Both the position numbers and the translations under genes were made by a program. A model generated the notes under the pieces. That model made no database searches. It had not been told where the DNA came from and saw only the letters and a list, made by a program, of their open reading frames with translations. Below, one piece after another: positions 16,715-26,312 of a stretch of 64,000 bases of DNA. Source of the DNA: Bacteroidales bacterium (lineage in GTDB: Bacteria; Bacteroidota; Bacteroidia; Bacteroidales; UBA932); NCBI GenBank assembly GCA_017430365.1, contig JAFRNC010000004.1:124001-188000 (forward strand), written 5' to 3'. Position 1 is the stretch's first letter; each line of letters starts with the position of its first letter.

Positions 16715-18516
16715 TTTTCTCCCATTTTAAGATTCAACGTCAGTGACTCATTCCCCCGCCTGAGCGTAAGTTTATAGGCGCCCTTGGGTAGATCCAATGT
16801 CTTGATGGTGAGCGTGGTCAGTTCATATTTAACGCCTTCGGTCACCTTTTGGCCTGCCGATGACACAAGCTCCCACTCCACGCCGTCCTTGGTCTGAAGG
16901 TTGACTTCATGGACGGTCTTGTTGTAGTTGAACGAGGTCACTGCGGCCAGTTCCCTGTCGTCACGTACGGAAATCTCGGGCGTCATCCCGTCGGCCTTCT
17001 GATAGACCGGGATCCTCCAGTCGTCATCCGGCCATCCCTGTTTGTGGTAGAGCAGGCATATCCTGTCGCCCTCTACGGGGAAACAGTGCATCATGCACGG
17101 CACGCTCGGGAATCCGATGCCCGAACGGGGCTCCAGTTCACGCGACCATGGGGAACTGATGCGTTCCTTGATTTTGCCTTCAGCGTCGACGAGAGCTATG
17201 ACAAGGTCCCATGTGGCCGTCTGGTTGCCTCCGTTATATACGAATCCTACGGTCAAGTTGAAACCCTTGCCTGCAAGTATCTCGTCCTGGGTATCCAAAC
17301 CCTTGTACTCCGTTCCGCTCGAAGTCTTGCCGCCGGACAGGAAGACAAATTCCTGAACATCGCCGCCGGAGCCTTCTATCGGCTTGAAGTTGAAGACCGC
17401 ACGATGGTCGAAAAGATACTGCTGGCTCCCGCTTGGAGAGAATGCGGAAAGAGGGAAATAACCGTTGCTGCTCCCTCCCCATCCCCAGTTGACGCTGAGG
17501 TTGTCTTTCTCGTCATAGCCGTCCAGCAGGAAAGCATGTCCGCCCCCTTCGCGCGAAGCGGAATAGAGCACCGGACGGTCCTGAAGCTCGGCCTTGAGCA
17601 TCGATATCCACTCCGCATCAGAGAAAAAGTCGCGGTTGTAGAATACGGCTCCGGGGTCGAATCCGAAGTAATTGATGGCGCAGGTCACCATAAATTCGGT
17701 CTTGGCACTGGTGGTCTTGTCGAATTTGGCTTTTACCGCCACTCCCAGGTCATAGACCAGACGGGCGGCTTCGGCCCCTTCCTCCTCCGTATAAGCTTCG
17801 AGGTAATTGTACTTTATCTTCGTCCAGTCGTACTGATGGTCCAGTTCGAAGCCCTCCACCGTAACGTTGGAACCGGTATCCGAAGAATAGCCGTATGTCG
17901 GGAGGGTTCCTTCGCCATGGGAGGGGTATCCGAAGAACCTCATGATCATGCCCATGGCAACCGGAACGCAACCGGCGACGGCCTTCTCGCCGTCGACAGT
18001 GGGTGCGAGATCGTTGAAAGGAGCCCTCTGGTTCCAGAGCGGTGTCTCCAGTTTGTGTGCAGGCTCGAATCCGTCACTCCCCGCTTTGGTGGACACGGAA
18101 AGGGAATTCCAGGCGGCGTAAGTTTCCAAAGAAGGATAGACGCCATGCGAGCGCACTGTCTCCACCTGCTTTTCCAACTCTCCGAGCCAGCTTCGCAGAT
18201 TGTCCGGAAGTTCGCCGGTTCCGAAAGAATTCTCGAAAGAATAGCCGAGGATGGGGCGGCAGGCATCGTCACCGGCAATGATGACAAAACCTCCCCCCTC
18301 CCGGTTGAAGATGTGGAAAGCGGGAGTTCCCTGAGCAGATTTTGTAGGAAGAGATGCCGCCTCGACACGGACAATCCTTGCGTCTCGGAGAGACTTCCGG
18401 CTGTCACGCTGGAAGAATGAACGGGCCAGACTCTTTGCGCGGTCGGCATCGACAGGACCCGACCATGCAGGAAACGCAATGAAGAAGAGCAGAAGAAAGA
18501 CGATGAGTCGTTTCAT
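16711..18516 (-). CDS. C10-family cysteine protease (streptopain-like)
   Basis: A 601-residue exported protein with a signal peptide to about residue 19, an N-terminal prodomain (about 22-155) and a C10 catalytic domain (about 157-365). The nucleophile is C183 in AVAGCVPVAMG, the catalytic His is H327 in REGGGHAFLLDGY, and the following NWGWGG motif is typical. The C-terminal 230 residues are beta-rich, including a sorting- or adhesion-like domain ending in KLTLRRGNESLTL. Related enzymes include SpeB and interpain. The neighbouring genes are a C69 dipeptidase (12-base gap) and a BACON lipoprotein, suggesting an extracellular protein-degradation unit. Confidence 0.93.
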   Translation of the reverse strand: MKRLIVFLLLFFIAFPAWSGPVDADRAKSLARSFFQRDSRKSLRDARIVRVEAASLPTKSAQGTPAFHIFNREGGGFVIIAGDDACRPILGYSFENSFGTGELPDNLRSWLGELEKQVETVRSHGVYPSLETYAAWNSLSVSTKAGSDGFEPAHKLETPLWNQRAPFNDLAPTVDGEKAVAGCVPVAMGMIMRFFGYPSHGEGTLPTYGYSSDTGSNVTVEGFELDHQYDWTKIKYNYLEAYTEEEGAEAARLVYDLGVAVKAKFDKTTSAKTEFMVTCAINYFGFDPGAVFYNRDFFSDAEWISMLKAELQDRPVLYSASREGGGHAFLLDGYDEKDNLSVNWGWGGSSNGYFPLSAFSPSGSQQYLFDHRAVFNFKPIEGSGGDVQEFVFLSGGKTSSGTEYKGLDTQDEILAGKGFNLTVGFVYNGGNQTATWDLVIALVDAEGKIKERISSPWSRELEPRSGIGFPSVPCMMHCFPVEGDRICLLYHKQGWPDDDWRIPVYQKADGMTPEISVRDDRELAAVTSFNYNKTVHEVNLQTKDGVEWELVSSAGQKVTEGVKYELTTLTIKTLDLPKGAYKLTLRRGNESLTLNLKMGEK

Positions 18517-18527
18517 AACTCCTCCTG

Positions 18528-20111
18528 CTACATGCTTCTCACGAATATCTCGAGCACGCGTCCCTTGAGTTCACGCCATTTGCCGGCAACGAGGGAGTAG
18601 AAACTGCCTGTCTGGTCGTTGAGCATGCGGGCGACAGCCTCCTCACGTCCCTCGGCAGGGAGAGCCTTTACCTTCTCCTGAAGGGCAAGGTCCTGCTCGA
18701 ACATCATCTTTTCAAAAAGCGCCCTCTCCGGCTCAAGCACCTTGCGGGTCTTGTCCCAATAGATCGTGGCGATGCGGTTCGTCTCGCGGAAAGCCCAGAC
18801 GGCCGCTTCGGGACGATAGTGGTTCTGGCCGCAGTGGCTGAGCTCGACCGGAAGGGTGGTTGCGCCGGCATAAATCGGGAAGCGCGGGCTTTGTCCGGGG
18901 TTGTCGAACGAGAACCAGAGGACTCCGCCCACTTCGTCGGGCAGCCAACTGCGGCACTGTGCGATCCAGGAGTATGAGCACTGGATAACCGCAATGGTAC
19001 GGCGGTTGGTCACGGTCTCGGGGGCGATGTGATTGAGCATCGAACGCATGTCGGCCGACATCCAGTTGGATACGGGCGTCACCTCTTCGTCATATTCGTC
19101 GAACGAAGAGCCGTTGCGCACACGGCGGTGAGCCGTGAAACGGAGATTCTTGCCCATATCGTATTCGGTTCCCTCATAGGTCTCACGGTAGAAGGCGAGG
19201 ATACGTTCAGGAGTCACGGGAACCTCGGGCTTCACGGAGAATGGAATCTCCTCGTCGTCCAGCGACAATCCGAGGGACGGTGCCAGGGTACTGAGCACGA
19301 ACCATTCACGGATAGAGAAGGGCTTGCGTCCGCCACCGGCCACTTTCCAGAATTTCAGCGGGCCCTTGCCATCCCACAGTCCAAGGTCCTTGGCCTTTTT
19401 CTTCAGGTCCTTGCTGTACATGAAGTAGTCGGGATTATTGAAATCGATGGCTCCGATGCGGGAGATGTTGGCGGAGATGCCGACATGGTCGTCAGGGACG
19501 CGCTGGGCCGCCCAGATCGCGCCGGGAGCACCGGGACCGGGACCAACAATCTCGAACTGCCAGACTTCGTTGGGATCGGCAACTGTGAGGCATTCACCGG
19601 AATCGCCGTAACCGAACTGCTCAGCAAGGCTTCCCATAAGTCTGATGGCATCGCGGGCATTGTCGCAATACTCCAGCGCTATGCGCTGCAGTTCTTCGAT
19701 CCAGAATATGCCGTCCTTGTTCTGAAGGTCGCGGTTGCCGTCGAAGGTGGTCTCGCCTATTGCCAGCTGTTTCTCGTTCATGCAGGGATATGCGGTATTC
19801 ACGAAGCGCCAGGTCTGAGACCTGAGCGGAGTGATACGGCCTGTTTCACGCACGTTGCGCAGGTCCCAGGGCTCCTCGGTATGGAGCATGTTGTAGTAGA
19901 CAGGCTCGGTCTCGCCGGGGGCGAAACTCTTCCGGGGTTCGATGGTCACATAGGTACGGTAATATGAGTCGCAGCAATGGGCGGTCATCACCGATCCGTC
20001 GCTGGAGGCCTTCTTGCCGACCATGATGGAAGTACAGGCGTTCCCGGTCGTAGCAGGAAGCAGCATCAGCGCCGAAACTGCGGCGACGAGATATTTACTG
20101 AGCGGTTTCAT
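18528..20111 (-). CDS. C69-family dipeptidase (PepD-like)
   Basis: A 527-residue Ntn hydrolase. After a signal peptide (about 1-25) the mature N-terminus would be C26 in NACTSIMVGKKAS, the expected N-terminal nucleophile of C69 peptidases. The motifs DGSVMTAH and IGETTFDG fit the family. It hydrolyses dipeptides, here probably in the periplasm. The start codon lies 17 bases inside the end of nhaC, so the genes are coupled. It is followed by the C10 protease gene. Confidence 0.92.
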   Translation of the reverse strand: MKPLSKYLVAAVSALMLLPATTGNACTSIMVGKKASSDGSVMTAHCCDSYYRTYVTIEPRKSFAPGETEPVYYNMLHTEEPWDLRNVRETGRITPLRSQTWRFVNTAYPCMNEKQLAIGETTFDGNRDLQNKDGIFWIEELQRIALEYCDNARDAIRLMGSLAEQFGYGDSGECLTVADPNEVWQFEIVGPGPGAPGAIWAAQRVPDDHVGISANISRIGAIDFNNPDYFMYSKDLKKKAKDLGLWDGKGPLKFWKVAGGGRKPFSIREWFVLSTLAPSLGLSLDDEEIPFSVKPEVPVTPERILAFYRETYEGTEYDMGKNLRFTAHRRVRNGSSFDEYDEEVTPVSNWMSADMRSMLNHIAPETVTNRRTIAVIQCSYSWIAQCRSWLPDEVGGVLWFSFDNPGQSPRFPIYAGATTLPVELSHCGQNHYRPEAAVWAFRETNRIATIYWDKTRKVLEPERALFEKMMFEQDLALQEKVKALPAEGREEAVARMLNDQTGSFYSLVAGKWRELKGRVLEIFVRSM

Positions 20112-21537
20112 GTTGCGGTAATTTATGGATTTTGATATTGAATGCAGCGTAGAATATTGCGATCAGGGGCGTGATGAAGCAGAAGATCGCGAAGGGGAAA
20201 TAGACCATGGTGGCGACGCCGAGCACGCTCGACTGGACCACGGCACATGTATTCCATGGCACGAGTACGGAACTCACGGTTCCGGAATCCTCCAGGGTAC
20301 GGCTCAGGACCTCTGGGGCCAGTCCGAAACGCCTGTATGCATCCCGGAACATGTTCCCCGGAAGAAGGATGGCCATGAACTGGTCTGAAAGGGTGAGATT
20401 GCAGAAGATACAGCTGAGTACGGTGGAAGCTACCAGGCCGCCGTTGCGGTGGACCCTGGAGATGATGGCCGCGGTGATGCGCTCCACCATTCCGCACGCA
20501 GACAGGCAGCCGCCGAACATCATTACGGATATGATGATCCAGACCGTATTGACCATGCCCGACATTCCGCTGGTGGAAGCCAGGCGGGTGATGAGTGGAT
20601 CGGCGGTCTCGATTGAAACCGGGGAAGACATCATCTTGAGCAGCGAACCGAAAAAGCGGCGGAAGGCCCCTATGTCGCTGCCCACTATCTGGTCGATGAT
20701 CTGAGGCTGGGCGAAGAAAGCCAGTATGCCTCCGGCCAGGGCAGAAAGGAACAATGTCACCATCGCCGGCACCTTCTTGAAGATCATGTAAATCGTCAGG
20801 CATGGAACCAGCAGGAACCATGGAGATATGTTGAATGTCGCCTGCAGCACCCCCAGTTGCCTCCCCATCTCGACCTCGGAACTGACCGGAACCACGAACC
20901 CCACGATACCATACACCACCAGGCATATGACAAGCGCGGGAAGAGTGGTGAGCAGGGTGTAACGCACGTGCGTGTACAGATTCACCCCGGCAATTGATGC
21001 GGAAAGATTTGTCGTGTCGCTGAGAGGAGAGACCTTGTCGCCCAGGTAAGCGCCGGAAATGATGGCGCCCGCCAGCCATCCGGTGGGGATTCCGATGAAT
21101 GAACCGGCGCCGAAAAGCGCCACTCCGATGGTACCGACAGTCGTCCAGGAACTGCCCGCCAGCAGCGAAACCACTGCGCAGAGCAGGAAGGTAAGGACGA
21201 TGAACAGCCTGGGATGGATCAGCTTCAGGCCGTACCAGATCATTGTCGGCACGATGCCCGAGAGCATCCATGTGGCAGTAAGGGCACCGATGGAGAGCAA
21301 TATTATGATGGCCGAACTGGTCGACTTGAGATTGTCTCCCACAGCCCCTTCGAACTTGCTCCAGGGAACCTTCAGGCCGTATATCCCGATCAGGGCGGTA
21401 ACCACGGCTGCGCCGAAGATGGCGAGCTGCGAGGGACCGCTCGTAAGTTCGTCGCCGAATATGCTCACTCCTATCATCAGCAGGACGATAAGGGTAAGTA
21501 CGGGCACCAGCGAAAGAAGGAGTCCGGGCTTTTTCAT
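20095..21537 (-). CDS. NhaC-type Na+/H+ antiporter family protein
   Basis: A 480-residue polytopic inner-membrane protein with about 11-12 helices. The family motifs include SSWTTVGTIGVALFGAG (about 128-144), SGAYLGDKVSPLSDTTNLSAS (about 160-180) and a second LEDSGTVSSVLVPWNTC near the C-terminus, all typical of NhaC. It is predicted to exchange Na+ for protons or a small organic ion such as malate/lactate, since NhaC paralogues vary. The gene sits one base after corA and overlaps the C69 dipeptidase gene, so it might serve uptake of peptide breakdown products; that is inference. Confidence 0.9.
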   Translation of the reverse strand: MKKPGLLLSLVPVLTLIVLLMIGVSIFGDELTSGPSQLAIFGAAVVTALIGIYGLKVPWSKFEGAVGDNLKSTSSAIIILLSIGALTATWMLSGIVPTMIWYGLKLIHPRLFIVLTFLLCAVVSLLAGSSWTTVGTIGVALFGAGSFIGIPTGWLAGAIISGAYLGDKVSPLSDTTNLSASIAGVNLYTHVRYTLLTTLPALVICLVVYGIVGFVVPVSSEVEMGRQLGVLQATFNISPWFLLVPCLTIYMIFKKVPAMVTLFLSALAGGILAFFAQPQIIDQIVGSDIGAFRRFFGSLLKMMSSPVSIETADPLITRLASTSGMSGMVNTVWIIISVMMFGGCLSACGMVERITAAIISRVHRNGGLVASTVLSCIFCNLTLSDQFMAILLPGNMFRDAYRRFGLAPEVLSRTLEDSGTVSSVLVPWNTCAVVQSSVLGVATMVYFPFAIFCFITPLIAIFYAAFNIKIHKLPQHETAQ

Positions 21538-21538
21538 G

Positions 21539-22486
21539 TCAGAGCATTTTTTTCTTCCGGAAGAATAGGAAAACGAGGAAAACGATGACGAGCATCGCCG
21601 CTATGATGGCAATGATATCCCAGTTACCCCCCAGCAGGGGCAGCTTGATGTTCATGCCGTAGATGCTGGCTATCAGCGTCGGAGGCATCAGCAACAGGGA
21701 AACGAGCGTGAATATCTTCATGATCTTGTTCTGCTCGAGGTCGATAAGACCGAGAACGGTGTTCTGCAGATATTCCAGGCGTTCGAAACTGAAATCCGTA
21801 TGATTGATGAGTGACGAGATATCTTTCAGCAGGATGCCCAGCTTGCCGTTGATGACGTCGGGGGTCTTGTCGCTCCGCAGGATGCTGGAAATCATCCGCT
21901 GCTTGTCGACGATGTTCTCCCGCACCATCATGGTGTTTTCCTGCAGCTGGTTGATATCGAGGAGGAATTCCTCGTTGACATCCTCTCCCAGGCTGACCCT
22001 CTTGCTGTACTGCCCTATCTCTTTCGACATCAACTCGATCATGTCGGCGTCCAGGTCGACCCGGTTCTCCAGGATCCCGACCAGCACATGGAACCCGGTC
22101 GGATAGAGCCGTGAGTTGAACAGGATACGGCGCTGGATGTCTGTGAAGCTCCTTAAAGGGACCTGGCGTATGGAAGTGATGGTCTGCCCCGTCAGAACGA
22201 ATGAGACCGACTCCATCGTATAGTTTTCAGCACTGGGGATCAGAAAGTTGGTATTGGCGAAAATAGCGTCGACCGTTTCGAAATAGCGGGATGAACTCTC
22301 GATCTCCTCCGCTTGCGCACGGCTTTGCAGGGTGGTGTGCAGGAACGCCTCCACGGCTCTCTTCTCGTCGCCCGTAGGGTTGAAGAGATCGAGCCAGAGG
22401 GCATCCTCCAGGGTTATTTTCTTCAGCGTTCCGAGATTCTCGGAAACTTCCGCCTGTCCGTTGAGATTATAAAAGATCTTGATCAT
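21539..22486 (-). CDS. corA: CorA-family divalent cation transporter
   Basis: A 315-residue protein with a long cytoplasmic alpha/beta funnel and two C-terminal helices. The CorA signature YGMNI follows the first helix (LASIYGMNIKLPLLGG, about 272-287), and the second helix ends in FFRKKKML. It conducts Mg2+, or Co2+/Ni2+, into the cell. The mqnA stop lies 51 bases upstream and nhaC begins immediately downstream. The leader contains GAGG near the start but no recognisable Mg2+ riboswitch. Confidence 0.94.
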   Translation of the reverse strand: MIKIFYNLNGQAEVSENLGTLKKITLEDALWLDLFNPTGDEKRAVEAFLHTTLQSRAQAEEIESSSRYFETVDAIFANTNFLIPSAENYTMESVSFVLTGQTITSIRQVPLRSFTDIQRRILFNSRLYPTGFHVLVGILENRVDLDADMIELMSKEIGQYSKRVSLGEDVNEEFLLDINQLQENTMMVRENIVDKQRMISSILRSDKTPDVINGKLGILLKDISSLINHTDFSFERLEYLQNTVLGLIDLEQNKIMKIFTLVSLLLMPPTLIASIYGMNIKLPLLGGNWDIIAIIAAMLVIVFLVFLFFRKKKML

Positions 22487-22537
22487 GTTACCTCGGGTTT
22501 TAGTGTGTTGTCCGTTCCGTTTACAGATTCGGCAGGA

Positions 22538-23299
22538 TTACGACACACATTCTCGAGGGGTCAGCTTCTCCAGGGCCACCCGCCGGAATTCGGTCAGTCC
22601 GGCGCGCTTTTCACCGTCTAGGGCGAAAGAGATGTTATCCCGCAGATAGTTGCGGGCATACTCCCTGGGAAACTGAAGATCGTACTTTTCTATGGCCTCG
22701 GCGATATGGTCGATGCCATATCCGAGGGCCCGGTTGAACTTTTCAATGAATGCCGGATCCAGCCGTTTGTTGGCCGTCCAGCAGGCGAATACGAAGGGCA
22801 TGCCGGTCAACTCTATCCACTCCTCAGCCAGATCGTAACGGAAGCGGAACTCCCCTCCGCGGCTGAGTGCCTTGTCGCCTATCAGCAGATAGCAGCGCGA
22901 TGTGTCGATCGCGTCCTTCGTGAAATCGAATTTGGAGAAGCGCGGATCGATGTGCCACTTCTCCCGGCAGAGATATCGGGTAAGCAGCACGGATGTCCGG
23001 CTGTCGACGTCGAGAAGGATCTCGTCCACATCGGAAATCGGACGCCCGGAGCATACCAGGACACTGGCCACCTTGCCGGTAGCCCCTATGCAGTAGTCTG
23101 AAACTATATTCGCACCGGCGATTTCGGGAATGGCGCCGACGGGCATTATGCCGACGTCGGCACGGCCTTCACGGAGCAGTTCGGCGGATTCCGCAGGGGT
23201 ACAGAACTGCATGTCGATCTCTCCGGGGGCCATCCTAGCCTCCAGCCCGTAGATGAACGGGATGGTGTTGAGATATTTGATCGCTGCAATCCGTACCAT
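22538..23299 (-). CDS. mqnA: chorismate dehydratase MqnA (futalosine menaquinone pathway)
   Basis: A 253-residue protein of the MqnA/MqnD periplasmic-binding fold. The N-terminus VRIAAIKYLNTIPFIYGL is the MqnA pattern, followed by CTPAESAELLREGRADVGIMP. MqnA dehydrates chorismate to 3-enolpyruvylbenzoate, the first step of the futalosine route to menaquinone. The start is ATG at 23299. An upstream in-frame TTG belongs to the -7 box TAACTTTGC (23305-23313), giving a leader of about five bases. No other mqn genes lie in the window. It heads a run with corA, nhaC, C69, C10 and BACON genes. Confidence 0.88.
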   Translation of the reverse strand: MVRIAAIKYLNTIPFIYGLEARMAPGEIDMQFCTPAESAELLREGRADVGIMPVGAIPEIAGANIVSDYCIGATGKVASVLVCSGRPISDVDEILLDVDSRTSVLLTRYLCREKWHIDPRFSKFDFTKDAIDTSRCYLLIGDKALSRGGEFRFRYDLAEEWIELTGMPFVFACWTANKRLDPAFIEKFNRALGYGIDHIAEAIEKYDLQFPREYARNYLRDNISFALDGEKRAGLTEFRRVALEKLTPRECVS

Positions 23300-23304
23300 A
23301 TCTT

Positions 23305-23313
23305 GCAAAGTTA
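23305..23313 (-). promoter_or_regulatory. -7 box for mqnA
   Basis: TAACTTTGC on the minus strand, five bases before the mqnA ATG, in a 25-base gap after the symporter stop. Confidence 0.72.
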
Positions 23314-23324
23314 CGAATTAATTT

Positions 23325-24854
23325 TCATTTCCGCTGCCCTTTCACCCTGAAAAGCCACATCCCGAAGAATGTGAGGAGTCCGTTTACGATAAGGAGCGTA
23401 AATCCAAGGTCGAAGCCGAGGTAACGCTTGCTCAGCAGATTGAAAACGAGGCACAATACAGGTGCTGCGACGGCGATCCAGGGCGTAGCCCCGTCCCTGA
23501 CCCTGGTCTTGGTCAGGATGCCGAAGAAGAACATGCCCAGCAGCGGACCGTAGGTATAGGATGCGAGCTTATAGACCAGATTGACCACTGCGTCGCTGCT
23601 CACTATGTAGAGCACTACGATAATGATAAGGAACAGCAGCGCCACACAGGCGTGGACCTTCTTGCGAAGGCTCTCTTTCCTGCAGTCATCCAGGTCGGTA
23701 CGGGTGTTGAATCCCAGGAAGTCCACGCAGAACGAGGTTGTGAGCGAAGTCATGGCCGCGCCTGCGCTCGGGTATGAAGCTGAAATGAGGCCTATCAGGA
23801 AGAGTATTCCCACCCCCACTCCGAAATACTGGCTGGCGATGGTCGGGAAGAGTTCGTCGGTCTTGTCGATGCCAAGGGCCTCGAAACCGCCGAGGCTCTG
23901 CGCATAGACACAGAGCAGGGCCCCCATCAGCACGAAGAAGAAATTCACCACGACGATAATTATGGATGTGGTGTACATGTTCTTCTGGGCGGCCTTGATA
24001 TCCTTGCAGGCCAGGTTCTTCTGCATCATGGCCTGGTCGAGGCCTGTCATGGCGATGGTGACGAAAATACCTGAGATGAACTGCTTCACGGCATTGGTTC
24101 CGTGGCTCCAGTCCCAGTCGAACCAGCTGGTAAACGTGTGGCCGTAGCCCACGGCTCCCGCATTCTCATTGACAGTACCGGCAACGGTAGAGAACATCTC
24201 GCCGAAACCCCAGCCCATGTTCCTGCAGATATAGTAGATCGTAAGGCCGACTGCCAGCAACATGAATGTCGTCTGCAGCACGTCGGTCCATATGATGGTC
24301 TTGACTCCGCCCCTGTATGTATAGAGATAGAGAAGGACCAGGAAAACCGCCGTTATGATAGTGAAAAGCAGCACCGGGGACATTGAAGCCGACAGGCTCC
24401 TGGGCATGAATGCGAAGAACACCACTATGACCACGAATATCCTCACCGCAGCCCCGAGTATGCGGGAAACCATGAACACGGTGGTTCCGGTCTTGTGCGA
24501 CTTCGGTCCGAACCTCTCTCCCAGATAGGTATATATCGAGGTGAGGTTCATCCTGTAGTAAAGGGGCAGCAGCACTTTGGCGATTATTATGTAGCCGCCC
24601 ACGAATCCCAGCACCAGCGGCATGTAGAAGAAGTTCTGCACCCAGACATTGCCTGGAACCGAAATGAAGGTGACTCCTGAAATAGAAGCCCCGATCATGC
24701 CGTAGGCCACTACGGGCCAGGGAGCCTTCCTGTCGCCGGAGAAGAAGGAATTGGAACCGGCCTTGCGCCCGGTAAGCCATGAGATCAGGAAAAGCAGCGC
24801 AGTATATGCTGCGAAAGCGGCCAGGAACCAGACGAAGGGAAAATCGTGTCGCAT
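23325..24854 (-). CDS. sodium:solute symporter family permease
   Basis: A 509-residue SSS-family (SLC5-like) inner-membrane protein with about 13 helices. ARPS motifs include LTGRKAGSNSFFSGDRKAPWPVVAYGMIG (about 27-56), IWTDVLQTTFM and GLISASYPSAGAAMTSLTTSF. The substrate is not deducible from sequence. Position points to an amino sugar, because the gene lies 6 bases after recR in a run that begins with an amino-sugar kinase and murQ. That recalls the transporter-kinase-etherase cluster for MurNAc uptake described in Tannerella forsythia. A plain sugar, sialic acid or amino acid permease remains possible. Confidence 0.9.
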   Translation of the reverse strand: MRHDFPFVWFLAAFAAYTALLFLISWLTGRKAGSNSFFSGDRKAPWPVVAYGMIGASISGVTFISVPGNVWVQNFFYMPLVLGFVGGYIIIAKVLLPLYYRMNLTSIYTYLGERFGPKSHKTGTTVFMVSRILGAAVRIFVVIVVFFAFMPRSLSASMSPVLLFTIITAVFLVLLYLYTYRGGVKTIIWTDVLQTTFMLLAVGLTIYYICRNMGWGFGEMFSTVAGTVNENAGAVGYGHTFTSWFDWDWSHGTNAVKQFISGIFVTIAMTGLDQAMMQKNLACKDIKAAQKNMYTTSIIIVVVNFFFVLMGALLCVYAQSLGGFEALGIDKTDELFPTIASQYFGVGVGILFLIGLISASYPSAGAAMTSLTTSFCVDFLGFNTRTDLDDCRKESLRKKVHACVALLFLIIIVVLYIVSSDAVVNLVYKLASYTYGPLLGMFFFGILTKTRVRDGATPWIAVAAPVLCLVFNLLSKRYLGFDLGFTLLIVNGLLTFFGMWLFRVKGQRK

Positions 24855-24860
24855 AGGAGT

Positions 24861-25475
24861 TTAAGGTTGAAAAATCTGACGGTTGGCGATGGAACGGCCC
24901 AGAGTGAGCTCGTCGGTATATTCCAGATCGTCCCCGAATCCCACGCCGCGGGCAATTGCCGTGACCTTGACCGGGAAACGTGAGATCTGCTTGTAGATGT
25001 AGTAGGCCGTGGTCTCCCCTTCCATGCTGGTGCTGAGGGCCATCACGACTTCTTCGATGACGCCCTGCGAGATACGGTCGGACAGCGCCTGGATGTTGAG
25101 GTCACCCGGACCCACTCCGTCTATCGGAGAGATTATCCCGCCCAGGATATGATAGAGGCCGTTATACTGCCCTGTATTCTCGATGCTCAGCACGTCCCGG
25201 ATGCTTTCCACGACGCACACCACCGTCGCATCCCTGCGGCTGTCGCCGCAGACGGGGCACTGTCCCCCGTCGGAAATCATCCCGCAGACCGGGCAATGGC
25301 GGATGTCACGCCGGAGCCGGACAATCGAGGAAGCGAACTGCTCCACATTCTCCCGGGGCTGCCCCAGAAGGTGAAGGGCGAGCCTCAAAGCGGTGCGCCG
25401 CCCGATTCCGGGCAGCGAGGAGAGCTGTTCGACAGCTTCCTCCAGCAATTCTGAGGAATAATTCCGGCGGAACAT
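24861..25475 (-). CDS. recR: recombination mediator RecR
   Basis: A 204-residue protein. It has an N-terminal helix-hairpin-helix with LPGIGRRTALRLALHLL, a C4 zinc motif (CPVCG-x5-GQCPVCGD, about 56-70) and a Toprim domain with VVESIRDVLSIE and GVGPGDLNI. RecR works with RecO and RecF to load RecA at gaps. Length matches the family. It is embedded between murQ (9-base gap) and a symporter gene (6-base gap), so it is likely transcribed with them, which is unusual because recR often accompanies dnaX. Confidence 0.97.
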   Translation of the reverse strand: MFRRNYSSELLEEAVEQLSSLPGIGRRTALRLALHLLGQPRENVEQFASSIVRLRRDIRHCPVCGMISDGGQCPVCGDSRRDATVVCVVESIRDVLSIENTGQYNGLYHILGGIISPIDGVGPGDLNIQALSDRISQGVIEEVVMALSTSMEGETTAYYIYKQISRFPVKVTAIARGVGFGDDLEYTDELTLGRSIANRQIFQP

Positions 25476-25484
25476 CGGAAGGGT

Positions 25485-26312
25485 TTACCTGTGCTTTTCG
25501 GGATTATCGGCGAAGTAGGTGTCGACGGCATTGCGGACGGAGCCGTAGCGCAGAAGCATGGCCTTGGCCTCGCCGTAATCTTCGATTCCGGTCTCGTCCA
25601 TGATCATCTTCGTACCGCGGTCCACAAGTTTCTTGTTCGTGAGCTGCATGTCCACCATTTTGTTGCCCTTGACATGGCCGAGGCGGATCATCACGCAGGT
25701 TGAAATCATGTTAAGGACGAGTTTCTGCGCGGTACCCGATTTCATGCGTGTGCTTCCGGTCACAAACTCGGGGCCCACGACGGCGACCACCGGGATCTCT
25801 GCCACAGCGGCCACCGGAGCGTCAGGATTGCAGGTGATGCATCCGGTCAGCAGGCCGCGCCGGCGCGCCTCTTCAACCGCACCGATCACATAGGGCGTAG
25901 TGCCGGAGGCGGCTATGCCGATTACGGTGTCTTCGGGCGTTGGGCGATAGGGTTCGATGTCCATCCAACCCTGCGCCTTGTTGTCTTCGGCACCTTCTGC
26001 GGCACGCCTGATGGCACTGTCACCGCCGGCCATCAGGCCGATGAACAGGTCATAGGGTGCGCCGTATGTCGGAGGGATCTCTGAAGCGTCGAGAATGCCG
26101 AGCCTCCCGCTTGTACCGGCGCCCATGTAGAAGACGCGGCCGCCGCGGCGCATGCGCTCGACGATTCCGTCTACAAGTTTCTCTATCTGGGGGATACATC
26201 CGGCCACCACGTCGGGAATCTGGTGATCCTCACGGTTGATGCCCTCGAGCAGCTCGCGGGTCGTCATCTTATCGAGATTCGAGTAATTCGAACTCTGTTC
26301 CGTAACTTTCAT
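25485..26312 (-). CDS. murQ: N-acetylmuramic acid 6-phosphate etherase
   Basis: A 275-residue SIS-domain enzyme. Motifs are GAGTSGRLGILDASEIPPTYG (about 65-85), the catalytic-loop AEGAEDNKAQG (about 111-121), GIAASGTTPYV and the signature TGSTRMKSGTAQKL. MurQ cleaves the lactyl ether of MurNAc-6-P to give GlcNAc-6-P and D-lactate during peptidoglycan recycling. It is a little shorter than the E. coli enzyme (298). The start overlaps the kinase stop (TAATG), giving tight coupling with the gene that probably makes its substrate. Confidence 0.96.
   Translation of the reverse strand: MKVTEQSSNYSNLDKMTTRELLEGINREDHQIPDVVAGCIPQIEKLVDGIVERMRRGGRVFYMGAGTSGRLGILDASEIPPTYGAPYDLFIGLMAGGDSAIRRAAEGAEDNKAQGWMDIEPYRPTPEDTVIGIAASGTTPYVIGAVEEARRRGLLTGCITCNPDAPVAAVAEIPVVAVVGPEFVTGSTRMKSGTAQKLVLNMISTCVMIRLGHVKGNKMVDMQLTNKKLVDRGTKMIMDETGIEDYGEAKAMLLRYGSVRNAVDTYFADNPEKHR

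Noticed and set aside
16909..18420. Long plus-strand open frame opposite the C10 protease gene
   Set aside because: Opposite strand carries an intact C10 protease with catalytic Cys and His; this frame has no promoter or recognisable motif.
21487..22540. Mg2+ riboswitch or other riboswitch before corA, mqnA or pnuC
   Set aside because: Gaps are 25-52 bases, too short for known aptamers, and I see no conserved core.
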